Shown piece after piece: positions 52,285 to 60,409 of a stretch of DNA of 64,000 nucleotides. Position numbers and translations under genes: made by a program. Source of the stretch: Lachnospiraceae bacterium (lineage in GTDB: Bacteria > Bacillota > Clostridia > Lachnospirales > Lachnospiraceae); contig JALEIR010000050.1 of the NCBI GenBank assembly GCA_022769665.1, positions 1 to 64,000 of the forward strand, written 5' to 3'. The stretch's first letter is position 1. Every line of letters starts with the position of its first letter. The notes beneath the pieces were generated by a model. The model saw nothing but the letters and a program-made list of their open reading frames with translations, ran no database searches and was not told the origin of the DNA.

Positions 52285-53025
52285 TTCATTGGAGAAGGCG
52301 ATATTTTCTTCTGCAAAAAACTCACACGGATTATAGCTTTTACGAATGATACCGGCGCTGCTTGCAGTAATTATATTTATCTGGCTGTGGTGCTTTTGTT
52401 GTCTGCCATGGCGAAGCCGGTATTTGCGGAAATGTTTATCCCTGCGGTAGGAATTATTATGCTGGTGGAATGGATGATGCGTATAGTGCGAAAGGATGAA
52501 AGTGCAGTAGGATATTTTAGGCAATGTCTGGCGATGCTCTTATGTTCGATTCCTGCTTTAATGTATATTTTGGCACAATTTTTGGCGTTTTTCGGCGGGA
52601 GTGAACAGGAAAGCAGTTCGCTTATTTTTACAAAATGGATGGAAGTTTGGAGCATGTATTCCGAAAATATTGTTCTTTCCATCATATTGGGGATGGCATT
52701 TCCCGTTTTTATGATTCTGATAGACGGACGCTTTTTTGCAAAGACCGACATGGGAAGACTGGCTTTGGCAGGGTATGCAGTAGGACTTTTGGAGGCAGCG
52801 ATATTAGGAGAAGGAGGGGACAGACTGAGCCATGGAAATTTCCTCTGGCCTATGATGTGTGGTATGCAGTTGGTTTGGGTGGTTGCTACGCTGAGATTTG
52901 CGGAATTGGAAAAAAATCAGGCAGATACAAAGGTTAAGAGAGTTTTGCTGGATTTTGCCTGGGTATTGTTCGGTTTACATATTCTGTGCGGATTTATGTA
53001 TATCAGGGAAATAATCGTTTCCTGA
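52285..53025 (+). pseudogene. membrane-protein gene lacking its 5' part
   Basis: An open frame from 52285 (after TGA 52282-52284) to a stop at 53025. From about 52387 it encodes five or six hydrophobic helices (LAVVLLLSAMAKPVFAEMF, IVLSIILGMAFPVFMILI, LWPMMCGMQLVWVVATLRF) and the striking loop ILGEGGDRLSHGNFLWP. No ribosome binding site precedes any ATG/GTG near the start, and the first 30 codons look unlike the rest. It resembles the C-terminal half of a larger polytopic protein; an active short version starting at GTG 52387 is less likely. Confidence 0.55.
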
Positions 53026-53063
53026 GTGCGGAGGACAATATGAAACAGAATTCATTTTACCTC

Positions 53064-53091
53064 TTGCTTTTTTGAGGCACCGTGCTACAAT
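53064..53091 (+). promoter_or_regulatory. promoter of tRNA-Val
   Basis: TTGCTT, 16-bp spacer, TACAAT, ending nine bases before the tRNA. Confidence 0.6.
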
Positions 53092-53100
53092 GAATCATAT

Positions 53101-53174
53101 GGAAGCATAGCTCAGCCGGGATGAGCGTTCGCCTCACACGCGAAAGGTCAGGGGTTCGAGCCCCCTTGCTTCCA
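53101..53174 (+). tRNA. tRNA-Val, anticodon CAC
   Basis: A 74-base tRNA without encoded CCA. Acceptor GGAAGCA / TGCTTCC with discriminator A, D arm GCTC-AGCCGGGAT-GAGC, anticodon stem TTCGC / GCGAA around CTCACAC (anticodon CAC), T arm AGGGG-TTCGAGC-CCCCT. A T-run follows directly. Confidence 0.95.
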
Positions 53175-53222
53175 TTTTTTGTTGCAATTTTTACGGTTTG
53201 CCATGAAAAGAAGTAATTTTTT

Positions 53223-53252
53223 TTGCAAACCCTCCGAAATATATGATATAAT
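53223..53252 (+). promoter_or_regulatory. promoter of the FliD-like gene
   Basis: TTGCAA, 18-bp spacer, TATAAT. The predicted start is at about 53259, within the palindromic leader element. It is sigma-A-like, not a sigma-28 flagellar promoter. Confidence 0.6.
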
Positions 53253-53253
53253 A

Positions 53254-53306
53254 AGCGCATAGGAAAACCAAGAGACGCCGAAGGTGGCATTTGGTTTTCA
53301 TGCGCT
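53254..53306 (+). repeat. palindromic leader element, full copy
   Basis: A 53-base near-perfect inverted repeat: AGCGCATaGGAAAACCAA pairs with TTTGGTTTTCATGCGCT, with an inner hairpin CGCC-GAA-GGTG at the tip. The left arm and tip match 9148-9184 at 33 of 36 positions; one difference (C to T in the tip) keeps pairing as G-U. Confidence 0.75.
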
Positions 53307-53316
53307 ATTAACGAAC

Positions 53317-53356
53317 GGACAGGAGAGCATCGAAGATGCGGGTACAGGGAGGTACC
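53317..53356 (+). promoter_or_regulatory. two CsrA-like GGA sites, one on the ribosome binding site
   Basis: ACAGGAG at 53319-53325 and ACAGGGAGGT at 53344-53353; the second matches the CsrA consensus ACARGGANGU. It lies in the loop of a hairpin GGTAC-AGGGAG-GTACC (53341-53356) and is the Shine-Dalgarno of the FliD-like gene. A GCATC-GAA-GATGC hairpin separates the sites; the GGAs are 26 bases apart. Confidence 0.6.
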
Positions 53357-53359
53357 AAT

Positions 53360-54127
53360 ATGAGTATTAATATTCAGGCAAAGACAGACGTTTCTTACTT
53401 GTTTTCCAGCCTTGGCAGCGGGGCTTCAGGCGTAGCGGGCAGTAATTTCTTAAGCGACTATGCAAGTATCAAGAATGGCAGCTATGCCAAGCTGATGAAG
53501 GCATATTACAGCGAAAATGCAAGCGACTCCGTGAAAACTGTTGCAAAGAACAGCAAAGCGGCTTCCACTGCGCTGTCTTCCGAGGAATCCAAAGCATACG
53601 CCAAGGTGCAGACCAATACCGATGCATTGAAGGAATCGGCAGATGCCCTTTTGGGCAAATCCCTGTTTGAGAAAAAGGACATTACTACCAAAGATGAAAA
53701 CGGTGTGGAAAGTACCGTGAGGGATTACGATAAGAATGCAATTTATGAAGTGGTAAACAATTTTGTAAATGACTACAATTCGGTGATGAAGGCTGTGACG
53801 GATACGGATGACAGTACGGTTTCCCGGCGCGTGACAAGTTTGACAAATGAAACTGTCAGCAATCAGAAAGCATTGAACCGTCTGGGAATCACCATGAATC
53901 TTGACGGCACATTATCTTTGAATAAAGAAACCTTTATGAATGCGGATATGTCTAAAGCAAAGAGCCTGTTTAACGGAAACGGGTCCTATGCTTATCAGGT
54001 ATCGGCGCAGGCATCCCTGATAAATTATGCGGCGGATAATGCCATAACCAAGGGGAGCTCTTACGGCGTGAATGGTGCTTACAGTTCCGGCTTCAGCAGC
54101 GGAAATCTGTTTAATGGATATTTTTAA
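53360..54127 (+). CDS. FliD-like flagellar protein
   Basis: A 255-residue Ser/Ala/Asn-rich protein starting MSINIQAKTDVSYLF, with no Cys, no signal peptide and a low aromatic content, as in flagellar axial proteins. The C-terminal part RLGITMNLDGTLSLNKETF resembles the end of the filament cap FliD, which counts strands before the C-terminal helix. FliD proper is ~450-900 residues, so this is a short relative found in motile Lachnospiraceae. ATG at 53360 follows AGGGAGGTACCAAT. Exported by the flagellar system or non-filament role: unknown. Confidence 0.72.
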   Translation: MSINIQAKTDVSYLFSSLGSGASGVAGSNFLSDYASIKNGSYAKLMKAYYSENASDSVKTVAKNSKAASTALSSEESKAYAKVQTNTDALKESADALLGKSLFEKKDITTKDENGVESTVRDYDKNAIYEVVNNFVNDYNSVMKAVTDTDDSTVSRRVTSLTNETVSNQKALNRLGITMNLDGTLSLNKETFMNADMSKAKSLFNGNGSYAYQVSAQASLINYAADNAITKGSSYGVNGAYSSGFSSGNLFNGYF

Positions 54128-54156
54128 AATTATTCAAAAAACTTAAAAAATTTCTA

Positions 54157-54185
54157 TTGACAATTTTGGACGAATCAGATAGAAT
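54157..54185 (+). promoter_or_regulatory. promoter of tRNA-Leu(CAG)
   Basis: Consensus TTGACA, 17-bp spacer, TAGAAT, 11 bases before the tRNA. Confidence 0.75.
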
Positions 54186-54196
54186 ATGATTTGTTC

Positions 54197-54280
54197 GCAG
54201 GAATGGCGGAATTGGCAGACGCGCACGGTTCAGGTCCGTGTGGTAGCAATACCATGAGAGTTCAAGTCTCTTTTCCTGCA
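54197..54280 (+). tRNA. tRNA-Leu, anticodon CAG
   Basis: An 84-base class II tRNA with acceptor GCAGGAA / TTCCTGC and discriminator A, anticodon stem CACGG / CCGTG around TTCAGGT (anticodon CAG), and a long variable arm. The same length and body as tRNA-Leu(AAG) at 41332, which suggests a common origin. CCA is not encoded. Confidence 0.95.
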
Positions 54281-54284
54281 TGAT

Positions 54285-54316
54285 AAATGCGTTGGACGAA
54301 AGTTCAGCGCATTTTT
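54285..54316 (+). terminator. tRNA-Leu(CAG) terminator
   Basis: AAATGCG-TTGGAC / GTTCAG-CGCATTT stem around GAAA, with a T-tail; two G-U pairs. Confidence 0.8.
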
Positions 54317-54393
54317 GTATTGGATAAAAGCAGCGGGACGGTCTAATGACAGATTAACAGGATGAATTGGTTATTCCGGAAACGTTTCGGGTA

Positions 54394-54423
54394 TTGTATA
54401 GGGAATAGGGTATTTGTTATAAT
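54394..54423 (+). promoter_or_regulatory. promoter of the acetyltransferase cassette
   Basis: TTGTAT, 18-bp spacer, TATAAT. Confidence 0.6.
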
Positions 54424-54466
54424 TTGTATATATCAGGTCGGAAGGACAGGGTGAAGCGATACTGAT

Positions 54467-55852
54467 ATGAAGTCAAGACAGCTCCGAAAGACAGGAAAAA
54501 CCTGTCCGGGAGAAAGAGGCAGAAAGGTTGGAAAACCTATGGATAGAAAGGAAAATAAGGAAAAGAACGGGCGCAGAGATTGGTATAAGCTGGATTTATC
54601 GGCAATCGTTTACCCCACACTTCAAAGAAGAGATTTCTCTTCGGTATATAGATTATCGGTTGTGCTGAAGGAGGAAATCAAGCCTGACATACTGCAAAAG
54701 GCATTGGACTTGACACTTCCCAGATTTCCGACCTACAAGGCAGCTATCCGGAAAGGACTGTTCTGGCGGTATCTGGAACCCAATGACCGTCCGGGGCCTT
54801 TTGTTCGGGAGGATGTAAAAAATCCATGCCAGCCCATGCATTTTAAGGCAGACAACAGATATCTGGTGCGGGTTTACTATTTCCGCAATCGTATTTCACT
54901 GGAGGCTCACCACAGTCTGGGAGACGGCACGGGAGGCATGTGTGTGTTACAGACTCTGACCGCAACATATTTGAGGCTGCTGGGTCATACAGAGATTGAA
55001 AACGGGGGGTTCGTGTTGGACATCAATCAGGCTCCGGCAGAGGGTGAACTGGAGGATGCCTATATGCGTTATGCCAATGCAAAGGTCTGCCCGCCAAGAC
55101 TTCAGGAGAAGGCATACCGGGTGAGAGGGACGGCGGAACCCTTCTATACACTCAATATTATCGATGGAATTATGTCAGTGTCGGAAGTCATGGCAGTGGC
55201 AAAAAAATACAATGCCACAATCACGGAATACTTAAATGCCGTGCTACTTCAGGCACTTTTGAAAAAGCAGTTGGAGGAGCCTCATATGCGGCTTCGCCCG
55301 GTGAAAATTGCGATGCCTGTGAACCTGCGGCGTTTTTTCCCGTCCATTACGTTGCGCAATTTTATCACCATGATTTATCCCGGTATAGACCCGCGGCTGG
55401 GAGACTATACTTTTGAGGAAATCGTAGCGCAGGTGCACAATTACATGCACTATTACATTAATGAAAAGCTTCTTCGGGGCGATATTACAACCAATGCGGC
55501 AACCCAGAGAAATCCTGCCATCCGTGTGGTACCGTTGTTTATCAAGGATTTTGTGGTAAAAACCTTTTATACAAAGGTACAGGACAGAAATTCTTCCGCG
55601 GGCCTGACCAATATGGGAGCATTGAAGGTGCCGGAAGGGATGAAGCCTTATATTGAAAGATTTGATATTTATATGGGGCAGCCGTTTTCAAGAAGAACCA
55701 ACTGCGCCATCATCAGTTTTGAGGATATTCTGACGGTTAATTTTGCCAGCAGTATTATTGAGGCGGATGTGGAACGGTATTTTTTCCGTAAACTGGTACA
55801 GGATGGTATTCATGTAAAAATCGAGAGTAATCGAGGAAAGGTGGAGGAGTAG
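54467..55852 (+). CDS. condensation/alcohol acetyltransferase-like protein
   Basis: A 461-residue CoA-dependent acyltransferase-fold protein. The HHxxxDG motif reads EAHHSLGDGTGG at about residues 146-157, as in alcohol acetyltransferases and peptide-synthetase condensation domains. The first start is ATG 54467; ATG 54539 (24 codons later) is also possible, since family homology begins only at RDWYKLDLSAIVYPTLQRRD. Acyl acceptor unknown. One base before the zinc-ribbon membrane gene; together with the alpha/beta hydrolase it forms a three-gene cassette that makes sense as ester synthesis and hydrolysis. Confidence 0.82.
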   Translation: MKSRQLRKTGKTCPGERGRKVGKPMDRKENKEKNGRRDWYKLDLSAIVYPTLQRRDFSSVYRLSVVLKEEIKPDILQKALDLTLPRFPTYKAAIRKGLFWRYLEPNDRPGPFVREDVKNPCQPMHFKADNRYLVRVYYFRNRISLEAHHSLGDGTGGMCVLQTLTATYLRLLGHTEIENGGFVLDINQAPAEGELEDAYMRYANAKVCPPRLQEKAYRVRGTAEPFYTLNIIDGIMSVSEVMAVAKKYNATITEYLNAVLLQALLKKQLEEPHMRLRPVKIAMPVNLRRFFPSITLRNFITMIYPGIDPRLGDYTFEEIVAQVHNYMHYYINEKLLRGDITTNAATQRNPAIRVVPLFIKDFVVKTFYTKVQDRNSSAGLTNMGALKVPEGMKPYIERFDIYMGQPFSRRTNCAIISFEDILTVNFASSIIEADVERYFFRKLVQDGIHVKIESNRGKVEE

Positions 55853-55853
55853 A

Positions 55854-56561
55854 ATGTCATATTGTGTAAACTGCGGTGTGGAACTGGATGCTTCTGCAAA
55901 GGAATGTCCTCTGTGCAATACGCCTGTCTTAAATCCAAAAGAGCTGGAAAAGGTGGCACGGGCCGTGCCTCCCTTCCCGACGGAAAAGGGAACCGTTGAG
56001 CCGGTGAAAAGAAAGGACCTTGGAATTCTGGTCTCCATGGTGGTATTGGCTACAGCTGTTACCTGCGGAATCCTGAACGGTTTTGTTTTTCGGGGAAATT
56101 TGTGGTCCCTTGCTGTAATCGGTGTCTGCATCATTTTGTGGGTAATTCTGATACCGGCGGTAATCTATACAAAGCAACCGGTGTATGTGTCGCTTTTGTT
56201 TGACGGATTGGCAGTGGTGGCTTACCTGTATATGCTGACCTTTCTTAGCGGTACGAACCGCTGGTTTTTCGGCTTGGGAGTCCCTATCACGGTTTTGGTA
56301 ACTGTCATAGCAGAATGTTTTACCTTATGTGTCCGCAAACTACCCAGATCTTTTTTAACGGTTGCGCTATATCTGTTTACGGCAATCGGACTTTTATGCG
56401 GAGGCTTGGAAATACTGATTGACAGATATGTCAGCGGTACAATTATGTTAAGCTGGTCTGCAGTGGTTCTGACAGTAACGGTTATTCTGGACATTGCTGT
56501 CATTACGATGCTGTCCCGCAGAAGGCTCCGCAACGCAGTACGCAGGAGGCTGCACTTTTAG
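55854..56561 (+). CDS. zinc-ribbon membrane protein (DUF6320-like)
   Basis: A 235-residue protein with an N-terminal zinc ribbon (CVNCGVELD ... CPLCNTP, four Cys) and about six hydrophobic helices between residues 58 and 220. Membrane proteins with this zinc ribbon in Clostridia are labelled DUF6320; the function is unknown. The ATG is preceded by AGGTGGAGGAGTAGA and lies one base after the acetyltransferase stop. It may anchor or regulate its neighbours at the membrane. Confidence 0.82.
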   Translation: MSYCVNCGVELDASAKECPLCNTPVLNPKELEKVARAVPPFPTEKGTVEPVKRKDLGILVSMVVLATAVTCGILNGFVFRGNLWSLAVIGVCIILWVILIPAVIYTKQPVYVSLLFDGLAVVAYLYMLTFLSGTNRWFFGLGVPITVLVTVIAECFTLCVRKLPRSFLTVALYLFTAIGLLCGGLEILIDRYVSGTIMLSWSAVVLTVTVILDIAVITMLSRRRLRNAVRRRLHF

Positions 56562-56587
56562 AAACGATTTTGCACCGGAGGATTAGA

Positions 56588-57484
56588 ATGGGAAAAATAA
56601 GCAAGAGAAATCAAAATTTGATGAACCTGATTAAGAGAGTTCACGGTCTTGTTGAAAACCCTGACTTGGAAAAACACAGACAGTCACAGGATGCAATCGG
56701 TTCCATTCTGGGGAATACAAAGGCAATCAATTACCGTGAAATCAATATAGAGGGTATGTACGCGGAATGGGTCAGCGTCAACAGAGCACATATGAAGAAA
56801 TATGTGATTCTGCACTGCCATGGCGGTGGTTACTCCACAGGGAGCAGCCTGTACGCAAGAACACTGACTTCAAAACTGGCAGAATCCACCTCCATGGATG
56901 TACTTTGCTTTGACTATCGTCTGGCACCGGAGCATCCTTATCCGGCAGCAACCGAGGATGCCATGAAAGCTTGGAATTACCTGATGCTGTCAGGTTACGG
57001 CGCAAGAGATGTGATTCTGACCGGAGATTCAGCCGGAGGGAATCTGGCATTGTCACTTGTGCTGAAGCTGAAGGAGGAGGGAAGAATTCTGCCCAGAGGG
57101 CTTGTCCTCATGTCCCCGTGGACCGATTTGACTTCCTCGGGAAAATCGTTTACCACCAAGGCGGAACTGGATCCTGTTTTGGACAGTGCATATATTGACA
57201 GGATGATTCATGCATATGCGGAAGGACAGAATTTAAAAAATCCTTTTATCTCACCGCTGTTTGGAAATTTTGATGGTTTTCCGCCGACTTACATTCAGGT
57301 GGGAGAAAATGAAATTCTGTTGAGTGATTCGCTTCGCCTGCATCAGAACCTGGTGGATGCCAATGTGTCGGTGAAAATGGATACATATCCGGGAATGTGG
57401 CATGTTTTTCAAATGTCTCCTGTGAAGGCAGCCAGAGAAGCTATGGATAAGAATGCTGAATTTATTTATGATATTTGCGGATAG
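56588..57484 (+). CDS. alpha/beta hydrolase (HSL/acetyl esterase type)
   Basis: A 298-residue esterase of the hormone-sensitive-lipase group. Oxyanion motif HCHGGGY (~80), nucleophile elbow GDSAGG (~144), Asp in VGENEILLSDS and His in MWHVF near the end. The ATG at 56588 follows CGGAGGATTAGA; a TTG at 56570 overlaps that site. Cytoplasmic. Third gene of the acetyltransferase cassette; expected to remove small acyl groups. Confidence 0.9.
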   Translation: MGKISKRNQNLMNLIKRVHGLVENPDLEKHRQSQDAIGSILGNTKAINYREINIEGMYAEWVSVNRAHMKKYVILHCHGGGYSTGSSLYARTLTSKLAESTSMDVLCFDYRLAPEHPYPAATEDAMKAWNYLMLSGYGARDVILTGDSAGGNLALSLVLKLKEEGRILPRGLVLMSPWTDLTSSGKSFTTKAELDPVLDSAYIDRMIHAYAEGQNLKNPFISPLFGNFDGFPPTYIQVGENEILLSDSLRLHQNLVDANVSVKMDTYPGMWHVFQMSPVKAAREAMDKNAEFIYDICG

Positions 57485-57570
57485 AAAAAAGGAAAATCGG
57501 GACAGGTGCAGAATATATTAATAGGAGAATGGTTTCGCTTACGACTTTTACGGTCAGAAAAGGAGCAAAC

Positions 57571-58575
57571 ATGACAATCAGAGAGAGCTTGGAGCTGAGA
57601 GAAAAGGAGTATTTAAGCCCGTATGCATCATTGAACATGGCATCAAAGGGCAGATTGAAGCCGGAGGTTGAGTGTGATATCCGACCGGCTTTCCAACGCG
57701 ACAGAGACAAGATACTGCACTGTAAGGCGTTCCGCAGATTAAAAGATAAGACGCAGGTATTTCTGTCACCGGAGGGAGACCATTACCGTACCAGACTTAC
57801 CCATACTTTGGAAGTATCCCAGAATGCCAGAACCATTGCGAAAGCATTGAAACTGAATGAGGATTTGGTGGAGGCGATTGCACTGGGACATGATTTGGGA
57901 CATACTCCCTTCGGACACGCAGGGGAGAGAGCTTTAAACAGAGTGTGTCCTATCGGCTTTGAACACAGCCAGCAGAGTCTGCGCACCGTGGACAGACTGG
58001 AGAGAGGCGGTCAGGGATTGAATCTTACCTTTGAGGTCCGGGACGGTATTTTGAACCATCAGACCATCGGCAAACCCCATACACTGGAGGGGAAGGTTGT
58101 GAGACTGTCGGACAAGATTTCTTATATTCATCATGATATGGACGATGCGGTACGTGCCGGTATTTTAAAGGAGGAGGATGTCCCCAAGGAAATCCGGGAT
58201 GTCATCGGTTGTACTCCCAGCGAAAGACTGGACCATTTTGTACATGATATCGTGACCAACAGCATGGGAAAGAATGACATTTGTATGTCGGAGCCTATTG
58301 CGGATGCGATGAAAAAGATGAGACAGTTTATGTTTGAGAATGTATATCAGAATCCGGTGGCAAAAAGTGAGGAAGGTAAAGCAGAGATGCTCATGGAAAC
58401 TCTGTATTCCCATTTCATGAAAAATATAGACGATCTGCCGGAGGAGTTTTTGAATCTGCTTTCCGAAGGAGAACCCAGAGAGCAGGTAATCTGTGACTAT
58501 GTGGGTGCTATGACGGATCGGTTTGCCATTGCGGTATATGAGGAAATATACATACCCAAATCATGGACTTTATAG
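57571..58575 (+). CDS. dgt: deoxyguanosinetriphosphate triphosphohydrolase-like HD protein
   Basis: A 334-residue HD-domain dNTPase that splits dNTPs to nucleoside and triphosphate. Motifs: FRRLKDKTQVF, RTRLTHTLEVSQNARTIA with the first His, ALGHDLGHTPFGHAGE with the HD pair, and SYIHHDMDDAVRAG. The ATG at 57571 follows AAAAGGAGCAAAC; upstream in-frame codons to 57475 overlap the esterase gene. Next to dnaG and rpoD, a common Firmicutes arrangement linking nucleotide pools with replication. Confidence 0.93.
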   Translation: MTIRESLELREKEYLSPYASLNMASKGRLKPEVECDIRPAFQRDRDKILHCKAFRRLKDKTQVFLSPEGDHYRTRLTHTLEVSQNARTIAKALKLNEDLVEAIALGHDLGHTPFGHAGERALNRVCPIGFEHSQQSLRTVDRLERGGQGLNLTFEVRDGILNHQTIGKPHTLEGKVVRLSDKISYIHHDMDDAVRAGILKEEDVPKEIRDVIGCTPSERLDHFVHDIVTNSMGKNDICMSEPIADAMKKMRQFMFENVYQNPVAKSEEGKAEMLMETLYSHFMKNIDDLPEEFLNLLSEGEPREQVICDYVGAMTDRFAIAVYEEIYIPKSWTL

Positions 58576-58588
58576 AAGAGAGGTAACA

Positions 58589-60361
58589 ATGTATTACCCG
58601 GAAGAAGTAGTGGAAGAAGTCAGAGCGAAAAATGATATAGTGGATGTTGTGTCCGGGTATGTGAAACTGCAGAAGAAGGGCGGAAATTACTGGGCATGCT
58701 GTCCGTTTCACGGCGAGAAAACCCCTTCGTTTTCCGTATCCGGGAGCAAGCAGATGTATCATTGCTTCGGCTGCGGCGTCAGCGGCAATGTATATACCTT
58801 TGTCATGAAGTATGAGAATTATACATTTCCCGAGGCAGTCAGAATGCTGGCAGAGCGTGCCGGAGTGAAACTTCCGGAGGTGGAGTATTCGGAAGAACAG
58901 AAGGCAAGAGCAAGCAGAAGGGCAAGGCTTTTGGAGGTTAATAAAGAGGCGGCAAAATTCTTTTATTTTCAGTTGCGTTCTCCTCACGGAACCACAGGCT
59001 ATCAGTATCTGCAGAAGAGAGAGCTTACCGATGAGACGATGCATAGGTTCGGTTTGGGGTATGCCGGAAAGAATGGCGCGGAACTGGTACAGTATCTGAG
59101 AAGTAAAGGCTTTGAGGATGATTTGATAAAGGAAGCCGGATTGGCTAATTTTTCGGAACGTCACGGACTGGTCAGCCAGTTTTGGAACAGAGTTATGTTT
59201 CCCATTCAGGATGCCAACAACAGAGTTATCGGCTTCGGCGGACGCGTCATGGGAGACGGTGAACCAAAATATCTGAACTCACCGGAAACGCCGGTGTTCG
59301 ACAAAAGAAGAAATCTTTACGGATTGAATTTTGCCAGAACGGCACGCAGCGGGAATATTATTCTCTGCGAAGGTTATATGGATGTTATTGCCATGCATCA
59401 GGCAGGATTTACCCAGGCGGTTGCTTCTCTTGGAACCGCATTTACTCCGGAACAGGCGAACCTGTTGAAGAGATATACCGACAATGTCCTTTTGGCCTAC
59501 GACAGCGACGGTGCCGGTGTTAAGGCGGCCTTGCGCGGTATAGGCATATTGCGGGAAGCAGGACTGACCGGGAAGGTTATCAATATGAAGCCCTACAAGG
59601 ATCCGGACGAATTCATGAAGGCTTTGGGCAGGGAGGCTTTTCAGGAGCGCATCAACCGGGCGGAAAACAGCTTTTTCTTTGAAATCAGGATTCTGGAAAG
59701 CCAGTATGATATGAGCGATCCGGAGTCCAAAACAAAATTTCATCGTGAAATTGCAAAGAAGCTTTGTGAATTTACCGAGGATGTTGAGAGAGACAATTAT
59801 CTACAGGCTATTGCGGAGAAATATTTTATCGGCATAGAAAATCTAAGGAAACTTGTGACAACCTACGCCGCACAGACGGGGCTTGCAAAGCCAGTGGAAC
59901 GGCCGAAATCAGGAATTCAACAGAAGAACAAGCCTGAAGAAAGTGCAAAAAAGTCCCAAAGACTGTTAATTACATGGATAACGGACGAGCCTTCGGTTTA
60001 TGGAAAAATACGAAAATACATTACACCGGATGACTTTACGGAAGAACTTTACCGTAAGGTGGCAGAGCGTTTGTTTGCAGATATGGACGCCGGAAATTTC
60101 AATCCTGCGGGAATCATCAGCACATTTGAGGACGAGGAGGAGCAGCATGAAGCTGCCGAGCTATTTAATACCAATCTACCGGAACTTGGAACGAAGCAGG
60201 AGCGCGAAAAGGCATTGCACGACATTCTGCTGGCGGTAAAGAAGAGCAGCTACGAATATTTTTCGACCAGATTGGGAAGTGATGTAAACGCATTGAATCA
60301 GGTAATTGAAGGAAAGAAAGCACTGGAAGAGTTGGCAAAACTGCATATTTCCCTGGATTAA
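58589..60361 (+). CDS. dnaG: DNA primase
   Basis: A 590-residue primase that makes RNA primers for DNA replication. N-terminal zinc finger with CCPFHGEKTPSFSV and YHCFGCGVSGN (CHC2); the central core has the Toprim motifs ILCEGYMDVIAMHQAG and LLAYDSDGAG; the C-terminal ~140 residues are the helicase-interacting region, with DnaB-binding helices ending in LAKLHISLD. The ATG at 58589 follows AGAGAGGTAACA; earlier in-frame codons overlap dgt. Part of the macromolecular synthesis cluster with rpoD. Confidence 0.96.
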   Translation: MYYPEEVVEEVRAKNDIVDVVSGYVKLQKKGGNYWACCPFHGEKTPSFSVSGSKQMYHCFGCGVSGNVYTFVMKYENYTFPEAVRMLAERAGVKLPEVEYSEEQKARASRRARLLEVNKEAAKFFYFQLRSPHGTTGYQYLQKRELTDETMHRFGLGYAGKNGAELVQYLRSKGFEDDLIKEAGLANFSERHGLVSQFWNRVMFPIQDANNRVIGFGGRVMGDGEPKYLNSPETPVFDKRRNLYGLNFARTARSGNIILCEGYMDVIAMHQAGFTQAVASLGTAFTPEQANLLKRYTDNVLLAYDSDGAGVKAALRGIGILREAGLTGKVINMKPYKDPDEFMKALGREAFQERINRAENSFFFEIRILESQYDMSDPESKTKFHREIAKKLCEFTEDVERDNYLQAIAEKYFIGIENLRKLVTTYAAQTGLAKPVERPKSGIQQKNKPEESAKKSQRLLITWITDEPSVYGKIRKYITPDDFTEELYRKVAERLFADMDAGNFNPAGIISTFEDEEEQHEAAELFNTNLPELGTKQEREKALHDILLAVKKSSYEYFSTRLGSDVNALNQVIEGKKALEELAKLHISLD

Positions 60362-60372
60362 GGTAAAAAATA

Positions 60373-60386
60373 GGGAGGTATCTCCC
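60373..60386 (+). promoter_or_regulatory. hairpin in the rpoD leader
   Basis: GGGAG-GTAT-CTCCC, 23 bases before the rpoD ATG, containing a Shine-Dalgarno-like GGGAGG. The likely true site is GGAAGGATGG downstream of it. Confidence 0.5.
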
Positions 60387-60409
60387 GAAGGAAGGATGGA
60401 ATTACTACA

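Noticed and set aside
53254-53306. Cyclic-di-GMP-I (GEMM) riboswitch
   Set aside because: Fragments such as GCA-AGG-AAACC and GACGC look similar, but the P1b hairpin and the second helix of the aptamer are absent.
54197-54316. tRNA-Leu(CAG) as an integration site with flanking element
   Set aside because: No integrase, direct repeat of the tRNA end or atypical block follows; the neighbours are ordinary chromosomal genes.
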